Source: CAYJHC01 sp964369805
Lineage (GTDB): Bacteria; Bacillota; Clostridia; Peptostreptococcales; Anaerovoracaceae
Reading direction: 5' to 3'
Assembly (NCBI GenBank): GCA_964369805.1
Contig: CAYJFM010000027.1
Coordinates: 1-29,134 of the forward strand
Length of the DNA stretch: 29,134 nt
Positions 21,168 through 29,132 of this stretch are shown here, piece after piece. Numbering within the stretch: position 1 is the first letter of the stretch; every line of letters starts with the position of its first letter. The translations under genes and the position numbers were made by a program. Below the pieces are notes generated by a model. That model was not told where the DNA came from, did no database searches, and saw only the letters and a program-made list of their open reading frames with translations.

Positions 21168-22493
21168 ATGTTTATAGATAGAGCAAAAATTCAGATTATA
21201 TCTGGTAGGGGCGGAAATGGTGCGGTTTCATTTAGAAGTGAACCTTTTGTGCCAGAAGGTGGTCCTGACGGTGGAAATGGTGGAAAAGGTGGAGACATAG
21301 TTTTTATGGCTGATGCAAGCCTTAGAACACTTATGGACTTTAAGTATAAAAGAAAATATCAGGCAGAACATGGCCAAGATGGTATGAGAAAGAAAAGATT
21401 TGGTAAAATGGGGGAAGATTTAATTATTAAAGTTCCTCCTGGTACAATGGTTTTTGACGAGGAAACTAACACCTTAATGAAGGATCTCCTAAATCCAGGA
21501 GACTCTTTTGTGGCTGCAAAAGGAGGAAAGGGCGGGAAGGGTAACACCATGTTCAAAAACTCTGTTAGACAGGCTCCCAACTTTGCAGAAGCAGGTGGAG
21601 TACAAAAAGAAAGAACTGTAATTTTGGAACTTAAACTTTTGGCAGACGTGGGATTAGTAGGTTTTCCAAATGTTGGAAAATCATCACTTCTTTCAATTAC
21701 TTCAAAAGCAAAACCAAAGGTAGCAGATTATCACTTTACAACAATTGACCCTAACATAGGAATTGTTGAAGTTGGTAATACAAGTTTTGCAATGGCTGAT
21801 ATTGCAGGACTAATTGAAGGTGCACATACAGGTGCCGGCCTAGGTTTTAGATTCCTTAAGCATATTGAAAGGACAAAGGTTCTTGTTCATGTTGTTGATA
21901 TCTCTGGCAGTGAGGGAAGAGACCCAATTGATGATTTTAATAAAATAATGGTTGAACTTGAACAGTTTAATCCAAAAATATTGAAAAAGCCAATGGTAAT
22001 TGCAGCAAATAAAGTAGATCTTTTAGAAGATAGTGATCCTGATGATTTAACAGGAGTTTCTAGCCCTACTTATCAAAAATTTGTTGAATATATTAATTCA
22101 TTAAATAAAGGACTTAAGGTATTTCCTATTTCAGCTCCAATTCATATTGGTGTAAAAGAGCTAATGGAAGAAGCTTGTAGAGAGCTATTAGCTTATGTTC
22201 CAGATCCACTAGATGAGCATGTTGAACTTTTTGATTTTGAGAGAGAAGAAAACGACCCTGACTATAGAACTGTAACGGTTAGAAATGATAATGGAATTTT
22301 CGTTGTTGAAGGTAAACAACTAGAAAAAATCTTTAATTCGACTAACTTTAACGACCTTGGATCTTTAAGATACCTATATAAATACATTGAAAAAAGTGGA
22401 GTAATAGCAGAAATGAAGGAAAAAGGACTAGAGGAAGGTGACGTAATTAGAATTGTTACCATGGAGATGGAGTACACTGACGAATACTATTAA
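21168..22493 (+). CDS. obg: GTPase Obg (50S assembly)
   Basis: This 441-aa essential GTPase is involved in late 50S subunit assembly and stress signalling. The glycine-rich Obg fold spans residues 1-158 (GRGGNGAVSFRSE, GGPDGGNGGKGGD, KGGKGGKGN). The G domain has G1 GFPNVGKSS (165-173), the switch region TTIDPNIG, DIAGLIEGA and NKVD. The C-terminal OCT domain runs from about residue 345 to the end. Length and order are as in Bacillus Obg. The ribosome binding site is GAGAGGAAA. It sits in the expected rplU-rpmA-obg neighbourhood, interrupted by crcB. Confidence 0.97.
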   Translation: MFIDRAKIQIISGRGGNGAVSFRSEPFVPEGGPDGGNGGKGGDIVFMADASLRTLMDFKYKRKYQAEHGQDGMRKKRFGKMGEDLIIKVPPGTMVFDEETNTLMKDLLNPGDSFVAAKGGKGGKGNTMFKNSVRQAPNFAEAGGVQKERTVILELKLLADVGLVGFPNVGKSSLLSITSKAKPKVADYHFTTIDPNIGIVEVGNTSFAMADIAGLIEGAHTGAGLGFRFLKHIERTKVLVHVVDISGSEGRDPIDDFNKIMVELEQFNPKILKKPMVIAANKVDLLEDSDPDDLTGVSSPTYQKFVEYINSLNKGLKVFPISAPIHIGVKELMEEACRELLAYVPDPLDEHVELFDFEREENDPDYRTVTVRNDNGIFVVEGKQLEKIFNSTNFNDLGSLRYLYKYIEKSGVIAEMKEKGLEEGDVIRIVTMEMEYTDEYY

Positions 22494-22514
22494 AACTACA
22501 AAATTGGAGGGGTA

Positions 22515-24311
22515 ATGAATAGAGTAAATATAGAAAGGTTTCTAAGTAAAATTGAGAAACCTGGCAGATACATAGGAGAAGAAATTAATTCAATAAAAAA
22601 GGATCCAGATGAAGTTTCCTTAAAATTTGTATTCGCTTTTCCTGATTTTTATGAAATAGGAATGTCATACATTGGTATGCAAATTCTATATAATATTATA
22701 AATAAGGAAGAGAACTTAGCAATGGAACGTGCTTTTGTTCCAGGTTTCGACTTAGAAAAAATATTAAGAGAAGAAGATATACCTTTATTTTCTTTAGAAA
22801 ATAAAATACCACTAAAAGATTTTGATGTGCTAGGAATAACTCTCCAACATGAAATGTCTTATACAACTATTCTAAGCATACTTGATTTAAGTAAACTTCC
22901 GCTTTTAGCAAAGGATAGGACTGAAGAAGATCCAATAGTCATAGGTGGGGGACCAGCTTCATTTAACCCAGAACCTCTATGTCAATTCTTTGACTTGTTC
23001 AATATTGGAGATGGTGAAGAAGCTTTAGTTTACCTTCTTAATTATATTGATGAAGCAAAAAAAGCAGGGAAAAGTAAAGCCGAAATAATTGATGGAGCCA
23101 GAACTATTAAAGGGGTTTATGTAGCTACTGATCCTTGGTCAGAAAAGCTAGTAGTTCCTGCAGAGATTCCTTCTATAGAAGAAGTTGACTACCCAACCAA
23201 GCCAATAGTTCCCTTAATTGAAATAGTCCAAGATAGAGGTGTTATAGAGACCTTTAAAGGATGTACTAGGGGATGTAGATTCTGTCAAGCAGGAATGATA
23301 ACAAGACCTGTGAGAGAAAGAAGTAAAGAGAAATTAATTGAAATATTTAATGAAATGCTTAAACATACTGGTCATGAAGAAGTTTCACTTTTATCTCTTT
23401 CAACATCAGATTATAGCGAATTTGAGCCATTAGTTGATGAGCTTATGAAGTCATGTAATGATAATAATGTTTCTTTATCTTTACCATCACTTAGACTTGA
23501 TTCGTTTTCATTTAATGTACTTGACCAAATTCAAAAGTACAAGAAGTCTGGACTGACTTTTGCACCAGAGGCAGGATCACAAAGGCTTAGAAATGTAATA
23601 AACAAATCAATTACAGAGGAGCACATTTATAGTGCCATGAGTCAAGCTATGGATTTAGGTTGGAAACAGGTTAAATTATACTTTATGATTGGACTTCCAA
23701 CAGAAACTAACGAAGATTTAGACGGAATTTTAGAAATTGCAGAGAAGATTCAATCAATATATAAAGAAAAGGGATTAGGTGGAAGTTTTAATGTAAATAT
23801 TAGCGTTGCAAACTTTGTTCCAAAACCGCATACACCATTCCAATGGTTCCCTCAAAACACAGCAGAAGAATTCAAAGAAAAGCATATTTACCTATCTAAG
23901 ATTTTAAGGAGAAAAGGAATTTCTTTCTCATATCATGACTCTTATATTAGTCATATTGAGTGTTTGCTTGCTAGAGGTGATAGATCTACAGGAAACATAA
24001 TTTTAGATGCATATAAAAATGGATGTAAGCTTGATGGATGGAGTGAGCACTTTAACAGGGAAGGTTGGCAAGAAGCAATAGATAAGTACGAAGCGGAAAC
24101 TGGAATTAAAATTGATAAGTTTACAACTAATGGTTTCCAGAAAGAAGAGCTTCTTCCTTGGGATACAATCAATACTTTTGTTACAAAAGAATATCTGCTA
24201 AAAGAATATACTAAAGCAAACAATGAAGTTTTAACCTTGGACTGTAGAACAGAAAGCTGTAATGGATGTACTACTGAAGGAGAAAGGACTAAACCATGTC
24301 AAAATATGTAA
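22515..24311 (+). CDS. B12-binding-domain radical SAM protein (TIGR03960-like)
   Basis: This 598-aa protein has an N-terminal Rossmann-like, B12-binding-type region (residues 1-220; GPASFNPEPLCQFFD near 146) and a radical SAM core with CTRGCRFC (C250, C254, C257) binding the [4Fe-4S] cluster. The end carries a further cysteine group (CNGC and C595). It matches the TIGR03960 family of unknown substrate, normally found with a DUF2344 protein and near RNase G and L21 genes. Its gene overlaps the DUF2344 gene by 16 nt, so the two probably act together, perhaps in RNA or ribosome modification, which is inference from context. The ribosome binding site is GGAGGGGT. Confidence 0.88.
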   Translation: MNRVNIERFLSKIEKPGRYIGEEINSIKKDPDEVSLKFVFAFPDFYEIGMSYIGMQILYNIINKEENLAMERAFVPGFDLEKILREEDIPLFSLENKIPLKDFDVLGITLQHEMSYTTILSILDLSKLPLLAKDRTEEDPIVIGGGPASFNPEPLCQFFDLFNIGDGEEALVYLLNYIDEAKKAGKSKAEIIDGARTIKGVYVATDPWSEKLVVPAEIPSIEEVDYPTKPIVPLIEIVQDRGVIETFKGCTRGCRFCQAGMITRPVRERSKEKLIEIFNEMLKHTGHEEVSLLSLSTSDYSEFEPLVDELMKSCNDNNVSLSLPSLRLDSFSFNVLDQIQKYKKSGLTFAPEAGSQRLRNVINKSITEEHIYSAMSQAMDLGWKQVKLYFMIGLPTETNEDLDGILEIAEKIQSIYKEKGLGGSFNVNISVANFVPKPHTPFQWFPQNTAEEFKEKHIYLSKILRRKGISFSYHDSYISHIECLLARGDRSTGNIILDAYKNGCKLDGWSEHFNREGWQEAIDKYEAETGIKIDKFTTNGFQKEELLPWDTINTFVTKEYLLKEYTKANNEVLTLDCRTESCNGCTTEGERTKPCQNM

Positions 24312-25057
24312 TCGAATTCTCAAAATCAGGAATCATAAAATACACATCTCATTTGGATATGGTTAGGTTGTTCAAGAGAACCTTCAAGAAAGCTGGAATT
24401 CATCTAGCTCATTCTCAAGGATTTAACCCTCATCCTAAAATGACATTTCCATTACCTTTATCTCTTGGATATGAATCAAACTGTGAGCTATTAGAAATTG
24501 AAATAGATGAGTCAAAAACTGATTTTTTAAGTTCTGCTGATATTATTGAAAGAATGAATAGTCTACTTCCCGAGGGTATTAGAGTGAATTCATGTAACTC
24601 AAATAATAAGAACTTAGCTAGCGGTGTTAACGGTGCAGAGTATCTAATAGGATTTCCTGTACAACTAAAATGTGGTTGTTCTTCAGGAAATTGCAATAGT
24701 AGAGCAGAAGCTGACGGCTTAGAAGAAATAGAAAAGTTTAAAAAATCCTACTGGGATAGTTTTGCTGAGAAATTTTTGGATAGAGATGAAATTATTGTCA
24801 CAAAAAAAGCAAAAGCTAAAAGAGGCAAGGGTCCTAAGAAAAAGCCTCAATTTAAAGAAGTTAATATTAAACCTATGATTAAAGAATTGAATATAAATAT
24901 GGTTAACAATAATGTTTTTTTGCAAACTAAATTAGACGCTGGAAGTACCTCTAATCTGAGCCCAGAACTTTTGATGACTGCAATATTAGAATTTTCTAAT
25001 TTAGCAACTGTTAAAGATGAAATAAAATACTTAAGAACAAATATATATACAGACTAA
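24296..25057 (+). CDS. DUF2344 / TIGR03936 radical SAM-associated protein
   Basis: This 253-aa protein of unknown function always partners the preceding radical SAM protein. The typical start is KYVIEFSKSGIIKYTSHLDMVRLFKRTFKKAG, followed by HSQGFNPHPKMTFPLPLSLGYES near residues 39-61. A cysteine cluster (KCGCSSGNC, about residues 124-132) and a lysine-rich stretch (KKAKAKRGKGPKKK, about 180) are additional features; the latter suggests RNA contact. Some homologues are fused to the radical SAM protein, in keeping with the 16-nt overlap here. In the usual order rng follows, but no RNase G gene is present. Confidence 0.85.
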   Translation: MSKYVIEFSKSGIIKYTSHLDMVRLFKRTFKKAGIHLAHSQGFNPHPKMTFPLPLSLGYESNCELLEIEIDESKTDFLSSADIIERMNSLLPEGIRVNSCNSNNKNLASGVNGAEYLIGFPVQLKCGCSSGNCNSRAEADGLEEIEKFKKSYWDSFAEKFLDRDEIIVTKKAKAKRGKGPKKKPQFKEVNIKPMIKELNINMVNNNVFLQTKLDAGSTSNLSPELLMTAILEFSNLATVKDEIKYLRTNIYTD

Positions 25058-25119
25058 TAGTTATTAACCGATTAAGGCGATGTAGTAAAATTAATTTTCC
25101 ATGCCTTGATATTAGCTTG

Positions 25120-25148
25120 TTGACATTACCATTATTTTACAGTAAAAT
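25120..25148 (+). promoter_or_regulatory. Sigma-A promoter upstream of a terminator-like hairpin
   Basis: TTGACA (25120-25125) and TAAAAT (25143-25148) are exactly 17 bp apart. The predicted start near 25155 is only a few bases before the hairpin at 25161-25195, so the transcript would meet a terminator at once. Confidence 0.6.
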
Positions 25149-25160
25149 AATTACAAACAC

Positions 25161-25195
25161 AAAAGATGCCCCTCTAAGCGTGGTGTCTTTTTTTG
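25161..25195 (+). terminator. Intrinsic terminator, after DUF2344 gene or as comEA leader attenuator
   Basis: Stem AAAGATGCC / GGTGTCTTT (two G-T pairs) with an 11-nt loop is followed by a run of T (25188-25194). It closes the crcB-obg-radical SAM-DUF2344 operon, and because a promoter lies directly upstream it may also act as a leader terminator. Confidence 0.7.
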
Positions 25196-25241
25196 TCTAT
25201 TGAACAAAAAGTAGTTTATGTGTATTAAGGATGGTGGTAAA

Positions 25242-25907
25242 ATGGATTTTGAAAAAATAATAAGTGAATTAAAAGGCAAATATTTTAATAAGAGTTTTAT
25301 AAGTAAAAATAAGTCTAAGCTCATTAAATATGGAGTTTTGTGCTGCATATTAATAGCAGGAGCTCTATACTTGGTATACGATTTTTCAAGTAATGAAAAA
25401 ATAACAGTTGACCAAGGTGATGCAAGTCAAAATAAAGATAGTATTGACTCTGAAATTGAAATATCAGATAAAATAATTGTTGATGTAGGTGGGGAAGTTG
25501 AATCGCCACAGGTTGTTGAATTAGATTATGATGCTCGAGTTGAAGATGCAATTATAAAAGCTGGCGGATTAACTAAGAATGCAGATACATCTAGCTTAAA
25601 TAGGGCCGCGATTTTGACTGATGGAGAAAAAGTATATGTTCCTAGTATTATTTCTGAAGAAAATACTGGAGACACTATTGTAGCAGGGACGCCTCCTCCA
25701 AATGGTGGTGTAGAGGCAAAAGTGAATATTAATACTTCGGACGCTACTATGTTGCAAGAAATACCAGGAGTTGGTCCAGCAACAGCTATTAAAATCGTTG
25801 ATTACAGAACTTCCAATGGTAGCTTTAAGAAAATTGAAGATATAAAAAATGTAAATGGCATAGGCGATAAGACCTATGAAGAGATGAAAGATCATATTAC
25901 TTGTTAG
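25242..25907 (+). CDS. ComEA-like DNA-binding membrane protein
   Basis: This 221-aa protein is anchored by one N-terminal membrane segment (about residues 28-47, YGVLCCILIAGALYLVYDF). An acidic linker is followed by an SLBB domain (77-135, VDVGGEVESPQVVELD ... VYVPS) and a C-terminal helix-hairpin-helix pair (160-221, VNINTSDATMLQEIPGVGPATA ... NGIGDKTYEEMKDHI). This is the layout of ComEA, the surface double-stranded-DNA receptor of natural transformation. No other competence gene is in the window, so uptake ability is not shown. The ATG at 25242 with AAGGATGGTGG is preferred to an in-frame ATG eight codons upstream. Confidence 0.88.
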   Translation: MDFEKIISELKGKYFNKSFISKNKSKLIKYGVLCCILIAGALYLVYDFSSNEKITVDQGDASQNKDSIDSEIEISDKIIVDVGGEVESPQVVELDYDARVEDAIIKAGGLTKNADTSSLNRAAILTDGEKVYVPSIISEENTGDTIVAGTPPPNGGVEAKVNINTSDATMLQEIPGVGPATAIKIVDYRTSNGSFKKIEDIKNVNGIGDKTYEEMKDHITC

Positions 25908-25948
25908 TGCAATTTATACCTTGATGGAAAATACTGAAAAATCAACAG

Positions 25949-25976
25949 AAAAGGCTATTGAATTAGCCTTTTTTAT
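25949..25976 (+). terminator. Intrinsic terminator after comEA-like gene
   Basis: Stem AAAAGGCTA / TAGCCTTTT with loop TTGAAT is followed by a T-run. Confidence 0.85.
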
Positions 25977-26005
25977 TTGAAAAAAATACATAAATATGAT
26001 AGAAT
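25977..26005 (+). promoter_or_regulatory. Sigma-A promoter of the DUF896 gene
   Basis: TTGAAA (25977-25982) and TAGAAT (26000-26005) are 17 bp apart, immediately downstream of the terminator. Confidence 0.7.
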
Positions 26006-26050
26006 ATTAAAGTTACAAAATAAAAAAGTTTATATAAAAGGATATAGGGT

Positions 26051-26275
26051 ATGATAACTAAAGAGAAAATAGATAGAATAAATGAGCTTGCAAGGAAATC
26101 AAAAGTAGAAGCCTTATCAGCTGAAGAAAAGGCTGAACAGAATACTTTGCGTAAGGAGTATATTGAGTCAATAAAAGCAGGAGTAAAAGCTCAGGCAGAC
26201 AGAATTAAATTTGTTGAAGATATGACTCCAGAAGAACTTGCAGAGCATAAAAAAAATCAAGGGAGCCAAAGCTAA
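26051..26275 (+). CDS. YnzC-family (DUF896) small protein
   Basis: This 74-aa soluble, highly charged, helical protein matches the UPF0291/YnzC family: KIDRINELARKSKVEALSAEEKAEQNTLRKEYIE near the N-terminus forms the conserved two-helix hairpin. A less conserved C-terminal part contains FVEDMTPEELAEHKK. The Bacillus relative is linked to the SOS locus, but the function is unknown. The ribosome binding site is AAAAGGATA. It stands between its own promoter and the iscS promoter and is probably read through into iscS at least in part, since no terminator follows. Confidence 0.85.
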   Translation: MITKEKIDRINELARKSKVEALSAEEKAEQNTLRKEYIESIKAGVKAQADRIKFVEDMTPEELAEHKKNQGSQS

Positions 26276-26278
26276 GGT

Positions 26279-26308
26279 TTGACTCCGAATTAAATAAAAG
26301 TTTAAATT
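26279..26308 (+). promoter_or_regulatory. Candidate promoter of iscS-iscU-mnmA
   Basis: TTGACT (26279-26284) and TAAATT (26303-26308) are 18 bp apart. An alternative -10, TATAAT at 26308-26313, is too far from this -35 (23 bp). Confidence 0.45.
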
Positions 26309-26318
26309 ATAATTTAAA
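26301..26318. repeat. 18-bp A/T-only perfect palindrome over the iscS promoter
   Basis: TTTAAATTATAATTTAAA is a perfect palindrome covering the -10 region. It could be an operator, but the sequence is A/T-only in an A+T-rich genome, so chance is a real possibility. Confidence 0.4.
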
Positions 26319-26332
26319 TGAAAGGACAATTT

Positions 26333-27511
26333 ATGAAACAAGTATATATGGATTATTCGGCAACAACACCTGTAAAAAAAGAAGTTCTTGATGCAATGAT
26401 TCCATTTTTTAGTGAACATTTTGGTAACCCTTCAAGTCTTTATGACTTAGGGCAATATACAAAACAAGCTATTTCAAAAGCCAGAGAGGAAATAGCAAAG
26501 CTGATTGGTGCTGATGCAAAAGAAATTTTCTTTACTTCTAGTGGTACAGAATCTGACAATTGGGCTATTCTTGGAACAGTGGATATGCTAAAAAGTAAGG
26601 GTAATCATATTATTACTACAAAAATCGAGCATCATGCTGTGCTACATACATGTGAATACTTAGAAAAAAACGGGTATGAGGTTACTTACTTAGATATAGA
26701 TGAAAATGGTATTGTGCGCCCTGAGGATTTAGAAAAGGCTATTAAAGAAGAGACTATTTTAGTTTCGATTATGCAGGTGAACAATGAAATTGGAACAGTA
26801 CAACCAATAAAAGAACTTGCTAAAATAGCAAAAGATAAAGGCGTAAGATTTCATACTGACTCAGTTCAAGCCTTAGCAAATTTGCATATTGACGTAAAGG
26901 ATATGGGCGTAGATATGATGTCTATTAGCGCTCATAAGATATACGGACCTAAAGGTATTGGTGCTTTGTATATTAAAAAGGGTACACGACTTGGTAACTT
27001 TGTTCACGGTGGTGGGCAAGAATCTAGAAAAAGAGCAGGTACTGAAAACTTAACAGGTATTATTGGTTTTGGTAAAGCAGCAGAAATTGCATCTAGAGAG
27101 ATAGATACACATATTGAATATTGTAAAAACCTAAGAGACAAGTTTGTTTCTAGGGTGCTAGAGAACATTCCTTATACTCAGCTTAATGGGTCACTAGAAC
27201 ATAGACACCCGGGTAATGCAAATATTACATTTGAGTTTATTGAAGGAGAAGCACTATTATTATTCTTAAACGCTAAGGGAATTTCTGTTTCAACAGGATC
27301 TGCATGTTCATCAGCAAGCTTAGTTCCTTCGCATGTACTTGACGCCTTAGGCGTACCAGTTGAAAAAATTCATGGTTCTGTAAGATTTACAATGGGAGAT
27401 TTTACAACTGAAGAAGATGTGGACTATGTATTCACTGAACTTAAAGGGATTGTTGAAAGACTTAGAATGATGTCACCACTATACTCGGAAAAAGAGCATG
27501 GTCAATTATAA
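26333..27511 (+). CDS. iscS: Cysteine desulfurase IscS/NifS
   Basis: This 392-aa PLP enzyme takes sulfur from cysteine and passes it as a persulfide to IscU and to MnmA, both encoded next to it. It shows the N-terminal DYSATTPV, the PLP-contact HH in KIEHHAVLH (100-101), HTDSVQA, the Schiff-base lysine K202 (SAHKIYGPKG) and the catalytic C325 in the flexible loop (STGSACSSASL). The ATG at 26333 is chosen because GAAAGGA lies 7 nt upstream; an ATG at 26318 is inside the palindrome and lacks a ribosome binding site. iscU follows after 23 nt. No iscR regulator gene precedes it. Confidence 0.95.
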   Translation: MKQVYMDYSATTPVKKEVLDAMIPFFSEHFGNPSSLYDLGQYTKQAISKAREEIAKLIGADAKEIFFTSSGTESDNWAILGTVDMLKSKGNHIITTKIEHHAVLHTCEYLEKNGYEVTYLDIDENGIVRPEDLEKAIKEETILVSIMQVNNEIGTVQPIKELAKIAKDKGVRFHTDSVQALANLHIDVKDMGVDMMSISAHKIYGPKGIGALYIKKGTRLGNFVHGGGQESRKRAGTENLTGIIGFGKAAEIASREIDTHIEYCKNLRDKFVSRVLENIPYTQLNGSLEHRHPGNANITFEFIEGEALLLFLNAKGISVSTGSACSSASLVPSHVLDALGVPVEKIHGSVRFTMGDFTTEEDVDYVFTELKGIVERLRMMSPLYSEKEHGQL

Positions 27512-27534
27512 AGATATACTGAAAGGATAAAAAA

Positions 27535-27981
27535 ATGTCAATATATAACGAAAAAGTAATGGAACACTTTATGAATCCACATAATGTTGGAGACTTAGAA
27601 AATGCAGATGGTACTGGAACATTTGGTAGTCCTGTTTGCGGAGATATGATGCAAATTGCAATTAAAGTTGAGGATGAAAAAATAGTTGATGCAAAATTCA
27701 AAACTTTTGGATGTGGATCTGCAATTGCTTCTTCAAGCATTGCAACAGACTTAATCATTGGTATGACAATTGATGAAGCTCTTGCACTAACAAATAAAAC
27801 AATAATTGAAGCTTTAGGTGGACTTCCAGCACCAAAAGTACATTGTTCAGTCTTAGCAGACCATGCTATTAAATCTGCGATTTATGATTATGCACAAAAA
27901 ACAGGTAAAACTTATGCAGGACTTGAGGGTTTTGATCCAAATGAAGAAGATGATCATCATCATGATATAGAAGAAGAGTAA
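27535..27981 (+). CDS. iscU: Fe-S cluster scaffold IscU/NifU N-terminal type
   Basis: This 148-aa scaffold protein builds Fe-S clusters from sulfur delivered by IscS. The three cluster ligands are C35 (GSPVCGD), C60 (FGCGSAIASSS) and C104 (KVHCSVLA), with the regulatory aspartate D37. The region EALGGLPAPKVHCS is the conserved IscS/chaperone contact area. The C-terminus ends in an acidic, histidine-containing tail (EEDDHHHDIEEE) not needed for the fold and possibly metal-binding. There is no C-terminal NifU thioredoxin-like domain. The ribosome binding site is GAAAGGATAA. Confidence 0.94.
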   Translation: MSIYNEKVMEHFMNPHNVGDLENADGTGTFGSPVCGDMMQIAIKVEDEKIVDAKFKTFGCGSAIASSSIATDLIIGMTIDEALALTNKTIIEALGGLPAPKVHCSVLADHAIKSAIYDYAQKTGKTYAGLEGFDPNEEDDHHHDIEEE

Positions 27982-28004
27982 ATATAAAATATTAGAGTGA
28001 TATT

Positions 28005-29087
28005 ATGACTAAATTAAGAAACAAAGAAAAAGTAATACTTGGAGTCAGTGGTGGAGTAGATAGCTCTGCCGCTGCTTTATTATTGAAACAAAAAGGCTTT
28101 GATGTAATAGGAGTACATTTTGATATTTGGCCTCCACAAAAAGAAGAAGGCAAAAAAATAGGAAATATACTGCCAAAGGCTGCTGTAAAAGCTTTTGAAA
28201 TGTGTGAGAAAATAGGAATAGAGTTTATATATAAAAATATGGGGCAACTCTTTGAAGAAACTGTTATTAGTAATTTTTGCTCAGAATACGCCAAGGGAAG
28301 AACTCCTAACCCGTGCATTATATGTAACCCTACAATTAAGTATAAAGTTTTATTAGATGTTGCAAACGAGTTAGATGCTCAATATATTGCAACTGGTCAT
28401 TATGCACTAACAGCTGTAGTTAATGGCATTCCTCACATAAGACAGTCTTCAAATTCAAGAAAGGATCAATCATATGTTCTGTATAGACTCCCAGAAGAAG
28501 TGGTAGGTAGAATAATTTTTCCTTTAGGGGAAATCGAGGACAAAGAAATAATTAAAGGGAAAGCAAAAGAGCTTGGGTTAATTGATGATGAGTATAGAGA
28601 TAGCCAAGGCATTTGCTTTTTAGGTGAAGACCAATCTTATAACGATTATCTTGTCGAAAATGGGGCTGGAGACTTGAAAGGCTCATTTTATGACACAGAA
28701 GGTAATAAGCTAGGAGATCATGATGGTATCTCTGCATTTACTATAGGGCAAAAAAAGGGGCTTGGCCTAAGTCTAGGAAAGGTTGCTTATATTAAAGAAA
28801 TTAATGGTAATGATAATAGCATTATTTTAACATATGATGAATCAGACTTATTTATTACCAGAGTGAAATACTCTGATGGTGTTTTTGCAAGAGACGTAGA
28901 GTATTCTACAGAAGAAAATGAGGAATTTCCTTATTTTGCTAAGACCAGATATGCAGCTCCACTTGCAGCCTGTAAGCTTATTGAAGGTGAAGTAATTTTC
29001 AAAGAACCACAAAGAGCACCAACACCAGGCCAATCTGTTGTTGTCTACAAAGACGACCTAGTTATCGGTGGAGGATTTATTCTATAA
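28005..29087 (+). CDS. mnmA: tRNA-specific 2-thiouridylase MnmA
   Basis: This 360-aa ATP-pyrophosphatase-family enzyme makes 2-thiouridine at the wobble base of tRNA-Lys, -Glu and -Gln. The PP-loop SGGVDSS is at 15-21. Catalytic C104 (RTPNPCIIC) and persulfide-carrying C204 (DSQGICFLGE) are present, as are TGHYA, the RKDQSYVLYRL segment, and IGQKKGLGL of the central domain. The C-terminal beta-barrel ends APTPGQSVVVYKDDLVIGGG. It is linked to iscS, its sulfur donor. Its ribosome binding site (GAGTGAT) is weak, so translation may partly depend on coupling to iscU, 23 nt upstream. Confidence 0.94.
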   Translation: MTKLRNKEKVILGVSGGVDSSAAALLLKQKGFDVIGVHFDIWPPQKEEGKKIGNILPKAAVKAFEMCEKIGIEFIYKNMGQLFEETVISNFCSEYAKGRTPNPCIICNPTIKYKVLLDVANELDAQYIATGHYALTAVVNGIPHIRQSSNSRKDQSYVLYRLPEEVVGRIIFPLGEIEDKEIIKGKAKELGLIDDEYRDSQGICFLGEDQSYNDYLVENGAGDLKGSFYDTEGNKLGDHDGISAFTIGQKKGLGLSLGKVAYIKEINGNDNSIILTYDESDLFITRVKYSDGVFARDVEYSTEENEEFPYFAKTRYAAPLAACKLIEGEVIFKEPQRAPTPGQSVVVYKDDLVIGGGFIL

Positions 29088-29091
29088 AACT

Positions 29092-29132
29092 AAAAAAAGT
29101 TAGATTTCGCATTTGAGAATCTAACTTTTTTA
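29092..29132 (+). terminator. Intrinsic terminator after mnmA
   Basis: Stem AGTTAGATT / AATCTAACT, flanked by an A-run and a T-run, with an 11-nt loop. It closes the iscS-iscU-mnmA operon at the window edge. Confidence 0.85.
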
